A DNA stretch of 7,204 nucleotides from an uncultured Clostridia bacterium (lineage in GTDB: Bacteria; Bacillota; Clostridia; Oscillospirales; Ruminococcaceae): assembly GCA_947175045.1 (NCBI GenBank), contig CAMWLH010000097.1, positions 1 to 7,204 of the forward strand. The letters are read 5' to 3'. The notes under the pieces were generated by a model that was not told the DNA's origin, searched no databases, and saw nothing but the letters and a program-made list of their open reading frames with translations. Numbering within the stretch: position 1 is the stretch's first letter; each line of letters opens with the position of its first letter. Of this stretch, positions 1-5,572 are shown in pieces. The position numbers were made by a program, and so were the translations under genes.

Positions 1-72
1 CAACACAATAAATCTAACAAAAAATTAGCGTGCCAGCATAAATTATCATTTATATTATTAGCCTTTTAAACT

Positions 73-107
73 ATATCGACGCTTTTCGGAGCGCCGATAT
101 GTTTTTT
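73..107 (+). terminator. Rho-independent terminator of an upstream gene
   Basis: An 11-bp stem (73-83 with 90-100; one A-C mismatch at 79/94) closes a 6-nt loop TTTCGG and is followed after one base by six T (102-107). This is the standard intrinsic terminator layout on the + strand. No reading frame of note precedes it in the window, so the gene it serves ends to the left of position 1. It separates that gene from the dcw promoter. Confidence 0.8.
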
Positions 108-323
108 CGTTCCTGTTGCCTTGCATTGAATGAACAAAATCCCCGATTTCTGCCTTGAACCCCAAGATGTGGAAAAGTGTTTTTCGATGCCGTCTATATG
201 TTGTTAATATCAACAATATTTTGGCATTTAATCAATGCTTTACAAGAAATTTTTTGTTAAAAGTGCACAAAAATATGAACAAAACTTTTGTTTTTATTTT
301 TGAAAATATTCGTGTATTACCCC
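108..323. other. AT-rich non-coding region upstream of the mraZ promoter
   Basis: No convincing gene is seen. A 60-codon frame at 155-337 has no good ribosome binding site, runs into the promoter, and has a composition typical of translated AT-rich DNA. Two small dyads are visible: TTGTT/AACAA at 201-205/212-216 (extendable to 198/219 with one G-T pair), and a perfect AACAAAA-C-TTTTGTT palindrome at 278-292, about 30 bp upstream of the -35 box. An isolated TGTGGAAAAG (168-177) resembles both a DnaA box and a MraZ-type box. None can be assigned a function from sequence alone. Confidence 0.5.
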
Positions 324-352
324 TTGCAAAAATTTGAAAGTCGGGTTATAAT
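324..352 (+). promoter_or_regulatory. Sigma-A type promoter of the mraZ (dcw) operon
   Basis: A -35 box TTGCAA (324-329) lies exactly 17 bp from a perfect -10 box TATAAT (347-352). Transcription would start near 359-360, giving a leader of about 177 nt before mraZ. It is the only near-consensus promoter seen in the window, so it probably drives the whole cluster. Confidence 0.8.
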
Positions 353-359
353 TTAATAG

Positions 360-400
360 TGGGGAAAAGTGGTGAAGAAATTCACTGATTTGGTGAAAAG
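360..400 (+). promoter_or_regulatory. Putative MraZ operator (direct repeats)
   Basis: Three near-identical decamers occur immediately downstream of the -10 box: TGGGGAAAAG (360-369), TGGTGAAGAA (370-379) and TGGTGAAAAG (391-400). Their starts are 10 and 21 bp apart, about one and two helical turns, so all face the same side of the DNA. MraZ proteins are known to bind TGGG-type repeats with 10-bp phasing in E. coli and AAAGTG-type repeats in mycoplasmas, upstream of their own gene. Both patterns are present here. The placement over the transcription start fits autorepression. Binding itself is inferred. Confidence 0.65.
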
Positions 401-427
401 TTAATAAAAAAACAACCACTTAATATA

Positions 428-486
428 TCCCCGCAAGCATAGGGGAAAAATTAAAATCTACGGAAATTCCGTCTGAGGAGGACGGA
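428..486 (+). promoter_or_regulatory. Structured mraZ leader with competing hairpins
   Basis: Three short helices can form in the 5' leader. TCCCC/GGGGA pairs at 428-432/442-446. ACGGA/TCCGT pairs at 460-464/468-472 with a 3-nt loop. The alternative TCCGTC/GACGGA pairs at 468-473/481-486 with loop TGAGGAG. The last two share the segment 468-472 and exclude each other. An AGGAGG (476-481) sits in the loop and the 3' arm, but no start codon follows at a suitable distance. The actual mraZ ribosome binding site is about 40 nt further on (AGGGGG, 524-529). No U-tract follows either helix, so a classical attenuator is not supported. Confidence 0.35.
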
Positions 487-536
487 CAGGGCGTTTTTCA
501 AGGGGAATTAAGGCTTGGCGGAAAGGGGGAATAGAA

Positions 537-956
537 ATGTACGGCGAGTTCGAGCATACGGTGGACGCAAAGGGAAGAATGAATTTCCCCGCAAAACTGC
601 GCGACGAATTCGGGGAGCATTTCTATATTTCCAAGAGCTTTAATGAAAAATGTCTTACGGTATACACCGAAAAAAGCTGGAACGAGCTGAGGGAAAGCCT
701 TAAGGGAAAGCCCTCCAAAATAGCTTTGCCGGTGGAAAGATTCATTTTTGGCAGCGCCTGCGAGGCGGAGCCGGACAAGCAGGGAAGAATTGCGATAGCT
801 CCCGCGCTGAGAAACTACGCGGGGATTACGAGCGAGGTCGTGGTCGTGGGGATAAACGACCGCGCCGAGATCTGGGACAAGGCAAGCTGGGAGAAATATA
901 ACGACAACACAACTCCCGATGATATCTCTGCATTTGCGGAGGAGCTTGGCATCTGA
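537..956 (+). CDS. mraZ: MraZ, transcriptional regulator of the dcw cluster
   Basis: This 139-residue protein is close to the family's usual length of about 140-150. MraZ is a nucleoid-associated, ring-forming DNA-binding protein built of two SpoVT/AbrB-like swapped-hairpin domains. It regulates its own operon. Both halves show the signature DxxGR motif followed by a P-x-x-LR segment: D10-A-K-G-R14 with PAKLR, and D80-K-Q-G-R84 with PALR. The N-terminal YGEFEHTVDAKGR stretch is typical. The start ATG at 537 has AAAGGGGG at 522-529, 7 nt upstream. The gene is first in the operon, just below the putative MraZ operator. Its TGA overlaps the rsmH ATG by one base, so the two are probably translationally coupled. 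Nothing is missing or unusual. Confidence 0.96.
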   Translation: MYGEFEHTVDAKGRMNFPAKLRDEFGEHFYISKSFNEKCLTVYTEKSWNELRESLKGKPSKIALPVERFIFGSACEAEPDKQGRIAIAPALRNYAGITSEVVVVGINDRAEIWDKASWEKYNDNTTPDDISAFAEELGI

Positions 957-1879
957 TGGAATTTTTGCATATTTCGGTACTGCTGAAAGAAACGGTGGAC
1001 GGGGTGTTCACCGATCCAAAGGGAATTTACGCCGACCTTACTACGGGCGGCGGAGGTCACAGTCTGGAGCTTGCGAAGCGGTTGGACGGGGGAAGTCTGA
1101 TATGCTTCGACCAAGACCCGAGTGCCATAGAAGCCGCTGGGGAGCGGCTTAAGGGCTATCCCGTGACCTTTGTGAGAAGAAACTTCAGAGAGCTTAGAGA
1201 GGTTCTGGAGGAGCTGGGGATAGAGGCTCTGGATGGGATCGTGGCTGATCTTGGGGTGTCGTCTCACCAACTGGATGCGGCGGAGCGCGGGTTTTCGTAC
1301 CATAACGACGCGCCGCTGGATATGCGCATGAGCGGAGAGGGGCTTTCCGCGCGCGATGTGGTAAACGAGTACAGCTTTGAGGAGCTGCGGAGAATTTTGT
1401 ATGAGTTCGGCGAGGAGAAATTCGCGCCGAAGATAGCGCAGGGGATAGTGAACGCCCGCGCGGCGAAGCCCATAGAAACGACGGGCGAGCTCGCGGAGAT
1501 AATCAAGAGCAGCGTTCCGACCGCTTACAGGCGCGAGAAAAATCCCTGCCGAAAGAGTTTTCAGGCGATAAGAATTGAGGTAAACGGCGAACTTGAGGCG
1601 CTGGAAACGGCACTGAAAGACGGCTTTGACTCCCTTAAAAGGGGAGGGAGAATGGCGGTGATCACGTTCCATTCTCTGGAGGACAGGATAGTAAAAAATC
1701 GTTTCAGGGACTTCTGTACGGGCTGTACCTGCCCGCCCGAGTTTCCTGTGTGCGTGTGCGGTAAGATTCCGCGGGGAAGGCTTATCACCAAAAAGCCGCT
1801 GACCGCGGGGAGCGATGAGCTTTCCGAAAACAGCCGCAGCCGCAGCGCTAAATTGAGAGTTATAGAAAAGACGGAATAG
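956..1879 (+). CDS. rsmH: 16S rRNA (cytosine(1402)-N(4))-methyltransferase RsmH (MraW)
   Basis: The protein has 307 residues; about 310 is usual. RsmH is a SAM-dependent enzyme that N4-methylates C1402 in the 16S rRNA decoding centre. Visible family blocks, in order: HISVLLKETVDG (5-16); the SAM-binding glycine loop DLTTGGGGHS (27-36); the acidic FDQDP (51-55); DGIVADLGVSSHQLD (93-107); RGFSYHNDAPLDMRM (111-125); SFQAIRIEVN (201-210); ITFHSLEDR (236-244); and the C-terminal SRSAKLRVIEK. A cysteine-rich stretch (C254, C257, C259, C266, C268) precedes KIPRG; such a stretch is common in Firmicutes members. The ATG at 956 overlaps the mraZ stop, and GGAGGAG (938-944) lies 11 nt upstream inside mraZ. 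The gene is intact. Confidence 0.96.
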   Translation: MEFLHISVLLKETVDGVFTDPKGIYADLTTGGGGHSLELAKRLDGGSLICFDQDPSAIEAAGERLKGYPVTFVRRNFRELREVLEELGIEALDGIVADLGVSSHQLDAAERGFSYHNDAPLDMRMSGEGLSARDVVNEYSFEELRRILYEFGEEKFAPKIAQGIVNARAAKPIETTGELAEIIKSSVPTAYRREKNPCRKSFQAIRIEVNGELEALETALKDGFDSLKRGGRMAVITFHSLEDRIVKNRFRDFCTGCTCPPEFPVCVCGKIPRGRLITKKPLTAGSDELSENSRSRSAKLRVIEKTE

Positions 1880-1917
1880 TGGTTCCATGGGGACTTTTTG
1901 CGGGGATCCAAGCAATT

Positions 1918-1924
1918 GGAGGGG
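1918..1924 (+). promoter_or_regulatory. Ribosome binding site that fixes the ftsL-like start
   Basis: GGAGGGG lies 4 nt before ATG 1929 (6 nt if measured from GGAGG) and 10 nt before ATG 1935. The longer in-frame start at ATG 1887 has no comparable site and would add 14 residues translated from the spacer and this site. This supports 1929. Confidence 0.8.
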
Positions 1925-1928
1925 AAAT

Positions 1929-2438
1929 ATGAATATGCAGGATAATCTGGCGTATGACCTTTCGCTGTTCGATGACGATGAACGTCAGCGCCGTGAGATA
2001 AATGAAAAGGAACGCGTGAGGGAGAAGGCTGCCGCCGCCGAGATAAAAATGGCGAGGAACAGCGTTTCCCGCAGCGGCTCGCGTATAAAGGTGATAGCTA
2101 TCGCGGCGTCGGTATTCGCGGCGTTTTTCGCAGCTAATTATTTCAATACGCAAAGGGACGATATGGCGCGTATGGTTCAGCAGCAGCGCCAGGCGTACAA
2201 CGACGCGATGAACGATAACTCGCTGCTTAGAAGTCAGCTTGATTACAAGGTGAGCATAGGCTATATTGAGGAATACGCCACCGAGGAGCTCGGTATGCAG
2301 AAGGTCACGGGTGCGCAGAAAAAATACATAAGCGTGAACACAGAAGACCTTATTGAGGTGGAGCATGATGACTCGGGCGGATTCTTCGGAAGCATAAAGA
2401 AGTGGTTCGGGAATATTCTGGAATACATTGGGTTTTAA
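1929..2438 (+). CDS. ftsL: FtsL/DivIC-family cell division protein
   Basis: From ATG 1929 this is a 169-residue bitopic membrane protein. Residues 1-53 are a charged cytoplasmic tail rich in D/E/R/K. Residues about 54-72 (KVIAIAASVFAAFFAANYF) form one transmembrane helix. About 73-110 is a polar, glutamine/asparagine-rich coiled coil. The segment IEEYATEELGMQKV (113-126) matches the IExxAxxELGM block typical of septum formation initiator (FtsL/DivIC) proteins. FtsL and DivIC form a complex with DivIB/FtsQ that controls septal peptidoglycan synthases. The place between rsmH and the PBP gene is where ftsL normally lies. An unusual feature is the C-terminal tail (150-169), with aromatic and aliphatic residues alternating with KK and acidic residues, like an amphipathic helix. 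Sequence divergence in this family makes the FtsL versus DivIC choice depend mostly on position. Confidence 0.82.
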   Translation: MNMQDNLAYDLSLFDDDERQRREINEKERVREKAAAAEIKMARNSVSRSGSRIKVIAIAASVFAAFFAANYFNTQRDDMARMVQQQRQAYNDAMNDNSLLRSQLDYKVSIGYIEEYATEELGMQKVTGAQKKYISVNTEDLIEVEHDDSGGFFGSIKKWFGNILEYIGF

Positions 2439-2483
2439 CGGCATAAAATAGGGGTGAACAAGCCCTTGGTAATCCGTTGCAAA

Positions 2484-2546
2484 GGTCAGGGGTCAGAGGT
2501 AAGAGGTTGGGACATTGGGGAATGCCCTTTCCTCTTAATTCTGACC
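2484..2546 (+). repeat. Heptad repeat forming a long hairpin after the ftsL-like gene
   Basis: Four degenerate 7-mers run in tandem: GGTCAGG (2484-2490), GGTCAGA (2491-2497), GGTAAGA (2498-2504) and GGTTGGG (2505-2511). The segment 2491-2506 then pairs with 2531-2546, 16 bp with one G-T pair and one G-A mismatch. Inside it, GGG-CATT (2509-2511, 2513-2516) pairs with AATG-CCC (2521-2527) around a GGGG loop with one bulged A. A weak T-rich run (TTGCTTTT, 2549-2556) follows two bases below the stem, so partial termination or attenuation between the ftsL-like and PBP genes is possible. It could equally be a repeat-derived structure or a 3'-end processing site. Confidence 0.5.
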
Positions 2547-2573
2547 GCTTGCTTTTAAGGCGAATAAAGAGCA

Positions 2574-2783
2574 ACATAACGCCCACGCAGGGAATTTCAA
2601 AAAGTGTCATAATTTGTGCAGCAAATTATGACCGATTCCCGCAATCGGTAGTTTTGCGCAACGGTCGCGCGGCTTCTTACAGCGTTTTGCAGCTGTTTGC
2701 GCAAAACTTGGCGCAGCGGAGCGGAACGGAGTGTGCTTGCGGGAATTTTGAAATTCTTTTAAATCATTTATTTCTTGTCAACC
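2574..2783 (+). repeat. Intergenic structured repeat, copy A (210 nt)
   Basis: This shares its ends with copy B at 5346-5498. The left block (2575-2604) is 28/30 identical and the right block (2733-2767) 33/35. It also shares CCCGCAATCG in the middle and a weaker match on to GTCAACC. Visible pairings: an outer helix GAATTTCAAAA/TTTTGAAATTC (2592-2602/2746-2756); a hairpin with perfect 11-bp arms (2606-2616/2622-2632); ATTCCCGCAA/TTGCGGGAAT (2635-2644/2737-2746); and within that GTTTTGCGCAA/TTGCGCAAAAC (2651-2661/2697-2707). An apparent 103-codon frame starting at a TTG (2477-2788) is judged non-coding. The element could be a small non-autonomous mobile repeat or a structured RNA. No transposase or coding content is seen. 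Confidence 0.75.
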
Positions 2784-2861
2784 TATAAACCAAGTTCCGA
2801 TCAACCCATAATAGGCTTAAGATCGACCCTTTAAGACAGTAAAGATTCAGGTGGTGCTAAG

Positions 2862-5297
2862 ATGAAGAGAGATTTTCGGTATTACGCGGGAAAAGCGTGG
2901 AATAAGATAAAGGAAATGGACGCGGACGAGGTCAACAGAAAGCCCTGGATAGGTATCCGCGGACGTCAGATAGTGGTGCTGGCGCTGATAATAGCGCTGT
3001 CCTGCTATGTGGGATTTTTCCTGCTGAAATATACGGTGCTCGACGGCGACAGATGGCGCATGCTGGCGGGAAGTCAGCAGATGTCCACGCTGACGATAAA
3101 GGCGAGCCGCGGGTCGATCTATGACGCTAACGGCACGGTGCTGGCACAGAGCTCCACGGTGTGGGATATCATAGTTTCCCCCAAGGCTGTCTATGAAGCC
3201 AACGAGGAAGCCAAAAAGCAATATGAGAAGGACAAGGAGAAGTGGGCGCTGTCCGACGAGGAGGACAGAGAGCCGCTGAAGCCCTATACGGAGCTTAAAG
3301 AGGTCATAAGCACGGGACTGGCGGAGATACTGGGCGCGGACAAGGAGAAGATACTTGACGCCTGTGATAATATCGGAGTCGAGTATTACATAGTACAACG
3401 CAAGGTGGAAAAGCCGCTTACAACACAGATCAACACGTTCCTTGCGGAAAACGACGTCCGCGCGGACTGCGTTTATACCGAGGAGAGCAGCAAGCGCTAC
3501 TACCCGAATGAAACGCTCGCGGCAAGCATAATAGGCTTTACCAACTTTGAGGGCGACGGGGTGTACGGTCTGGAGGCGTACTATGACGATTATCTGCGCG
3601 GCACGGACGGAAAGGCGATATACACCAAAAACGGCATAGGTCAGGCGGCGGACAACGTAGGAGATTTCTATTACTCGGCGGTGGACGGGTACAGCCTGGT
3701 GCTTACGCTGGACGAAGTCCTGCAGCATTATCTCCAGAAAAACCTGGATATGTGCATTTCGCAGCACTCGGTAATAAACCGCGCCTGCGGGATAATAATG
3801 AACTGCAACACCGGTGCAGTGCTGGCGATGGAGACCGCGCCGACGTTTGATCTGAACAATCCCTCGACGCTGCTGAGCGAGTACGACAAGCAGCAGCTCG
3901 AGGAGCTTATAGCTTCGGGGGCTTCGGAGGAGGAGATAGACGCGCTGGAGGCTGTCATGCGCGAGCAGCAGTGGAAGAACAAGGCGATAACGGAGCTGTA
4001 TTACCCCGGGTCGGTCTTTAAGACTGTTACCTGCGCCAGCGCACTGGAAGAGGAGGTAGTGAGCCTTAATTCGACGTTCTACTGCTCAGGTGTGGCAGAC
4101 GTCGCCGGAACGTCGATCCACTGTCACAATTCGGGTCACGGCGAACTGGACTTGCAGAATGCCGTTACAAAATCCTGCAACCCGTCGTTTATAGCGATAG
4201 GGCAGGCGCTCGGCAAGGATAAATTCTTCGATTATTTTGAAGCGTTCGGCTTTACCGAGCCTACTGGTATAGACCTGCCCGGCGAATCGAGGAGCTTGTA
4301 CGTGAACCGTGACAATATGGGACCCGTTGAGCTTGCGTCATCGGCGTTCGGGCAGACAAACAAGGTTACTCCCATTCAGATGGCTACCGCGCTTTGCGCG
4401 ATAGTCAACGGCGGGTATCTGGTGACCCCGCACCTGGTGGACAAGATACTCGACAGCGACGGCAACGTTGTGGAAACCATACAGCCGCAGATAAAGCGGC
4501 AGGTCATCTCGGAGGAGACCTCGATACAGATGAGAGGTATTCTCGAAAACGTTGTTGAAGCAAACGGCGGTACGAACGCGTATATAAGCGGCTACCGCAT
4601 TGGCGGAAAGTCGGGAACGACGGAGAAGATAGACGAATACAACGCGGCGGGCGGCAAAGCGGCGGGAGCTAAGATGACATATGTTTCATCTTTTTCGGCG
4701 TTCGCTCCCGCGGACGATCCTCAGATAGTTATGCTGGTAATGGTGGACACCCCCACGGGTGCGCAGTATTACGGCTCGGCGGTCGCCGCGCCGGTAGTTT
4801 CGGCGGTATTTAAGGAGGGGCTGGAGCACCTCGGGATATATCCCACCTATACGGCGGAGGAGCAGGCGAAAATGGACGCGGTAGTGCCCTATGTTCTGGG
4901 CACCGAGGCGCTCCGCGCGGAGAGCTCACTTGCGGCGCAGGGCTTTGATGTGAAGATAGTGGGAGATTCCTCCAGCAGCGCTACGGTTTCTACGCAGATA
5001 CCCTATGCGGGAGTTACCGCGCCTAAGGGCTCTACGGTGGTGATATACCTGGGCAGCGATTATGAACTGGAGGTCGGTACAGTCCCGAATGTTATCGGAA
5101 TGACGGTCTCACAGGCTAATACGGCGCTTACCGACGCGGGATTTAATATAAAGATATCGGGCGGCGCTGCGGAAAACGTCCAGGCGGTAGCCGTAATGCA
5201 GAGCTATGAGGGCGGCGCGGAGCTGTATAAGGGGAATGTTGTTGAGGTAACGTTCCAGGTGGACGACCCCGACGGCGGCGGACTTTATGTTGATTAA
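2862..5297 (+). CDS. spoVD: SpoVD/FtsI-family class B penicillin-binding protein with two PASTA domains
   Basis: This 811-residue peptidoglycan D,D-transpeptidase is anchored by one membrane helix (about 36-57) after a basic cytoplasmic tail. The dimerization/pedestal domain carries RGSIYDANGTVLA (83-95) and YYPNETLAASIIGF (213-226). The transpeptidase motifs are S384-V-F-K387 (catalytic serine and lysine), S438-C-N440 and K583-S-G-T586. Two PASTA domains follow at about 673-731 and 736-799, with the second starting VPNVIGM. The ATG has AGGTGG (2849-2854) 7 nt upstream. Between ftsL and murE it sits where the septal PBP (FtsI/PBP2B) or the spore-cortex SpoVD is encoded. C421 and C439 resemble the redox cysteines of Bacillus SpoVD, which favours that subtype, but septal function cannot be excluded. 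The gene is intact and bracketed by the two intergenic repeats. Confidence 0.9.
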   Translation: MKRDFRYYAGKAWNKIKEMDADEVNRKPWIGIRGRQIVVLALIIALSCYVGFFLLKYTVLDGDRWRMLAGSQQMSTLTIKASRGSIYDANGTVLAQSSTVWDIIVSPKAVYEANEEAKKQYEKDKEKWALSDEEDREPLKPYTELKEVISTGLAEILGADKEKILDACDNIGVEYYIVQRKVEKPLTTQINTFLAENDVRADCVYTEESSKRYYPNETLAASIIGFTNFEGDGVYGLEAYYDDYLRGTDGKAIYTKNGIGQAADNVGDFYYSAVDGYSLVLTLDEVLQHYLQKNLDMCISQHSVINRACGIIMNCNTGAVLAMETAPTFDLNNPSTLLSEYDKQQLEELIASGASEEEIDALEAVMREQQWKNKAITELYYPGSVFKTVTCASALEEEVVSLNSTFYCSGVADVAGTSIHCHNSGHGELDLQNAVTKSCNPSFIAIGQALGKDKFFDYFEAFGFTEPTGIDLPGESRSLYVNRDNMGPVELASSAFGQTNKVTPIQMATALCAIVNGGYLVTPHLVDKILDSDGNVVETIQPQIKRQVISEETSIQMRGILENVVEANGGTNAYISGYRIGGKSGTTEKIDEYNAAGGKAAGAKMTYVSSFSAFAPADDPQIVMLVMVDTPTGAQYYGSAVAAPVVSAVFKEGLEHLGIYPTYTAEEQAKMDAVVPYVLGTEALRAESSLAAQGFDVKIVGDSSSSATVSTQIPYAGVTAPKGSTVVIYLGSDYELEVGTVPNVIGMTVSQANTALTDAGFNIKISGGAAENVQAVAVMQSYEGGAELYKGNVVEVTFQVDDPDGGGLYVD

Positions 5298-5345
5298 AAG
5301 TCAGCAGCAAGTAGCCCCCGCATTAAGGGGTATATAAAAAATTCC

Positions 5346-5498
5346 ACATAACGCTCACGCAAGGAATTTCAAAAAGGTCATCGTTTGCCGAATGGCAAAC
5401 GATGACCGGTGCCCGCAATCGCGTGAAGCGAACGTAGTGAGCGGAACGTGCTTGAGGGAATTATGAAATTCTTTTAAATCATCCAATTCTCGTCAACC
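5346..5498 (+). repeat. Intergenic structured repeat, copy B (153 nt)
   Basis: This is a second, diverged copy of the element at 2574-2783, in the same orientation. Its matching blocks are 5347-5376 and 5448-5482. It has the same fold with different arm sequence. The outer helix is GAATTTCAAAA/TTATGAAATTC (5364-5374/5461-5471, one mismatch). A perfect 14-bp hairpin GGTCATCGTTTGCC (5376-5389) pairs with 5394-5407 around a GAAT loop. CCCGCAA/TTGAGGG pairs at 5412-5418/5452-5458 with one mismatch. It lacks the inner 57-nt hairpin of copy A and instead holds an imperfect tandem 14-mer (5423-5436, 5437-5450; 10/14). No T-run follows the hairpin, so it is not an intrinsic terminator. The remaining spacer up to murE (5499-5572) shows only the murE ribosome binding site. 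Confidence 0.75.
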
Positions 5499-5572
5499 CA
5501 AATCCCCCTTAAATCAGCCTATATAAGCATTAAAATCCCATAGAAAAACAAAGGTTAGTTGGTGATATATGT

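Noticed and set aside
155..337. 60-codon frame upstream of mraZ
   Set aside because: AT-rich promoter region, no good ribosome binding site, overlaps the -35 box, and the product shows no recognisable family features.
815..1915. Long antisense frame opposite mraZ/rsmH (366 codons)
   Set aside because: Shadow of GC-rich coding sequence. The sense frames carry full family motifs; the antisense product has none.
1887..1928. Longer start for the ftsL-like gene
   Set aside because: ATG 1887 has no ribosome binding site, and the added residues would be translated from the spacer and the GGAGGGG site that serves ATG 1929.
2477..2788. 103-codon frame in the ftsL-PBP gap, starting with TTG
   Set aside because: It lies entirely over the heptad hairpin and repeat copy A. 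The equivalent frame in copy B is broken by stops, and its pattern of differences from A is not that of a coding sequence.
2775..2812. Internal promoter before the PBP gene (TTGTCA and CATAAT)
   Set aside because: The spacing is 26 bp, far from 17, and nearer TATAAA has no -35 box at the right distance.
5309..5335. CCCC/GGGG hairpin after the PBP gene as a terminator
   Set aside because: Only a 4-bp stem, followed by TATATAAAAAA with no T-run on the + strand.
5376..5407. Copy B hairpin as a rho-independent terminator
   Set aside because: The 14-bp stem is strong but is followed by GGTGCCCGC with no T-tract, and the same structure occurs in copy A as part of a larger fold.
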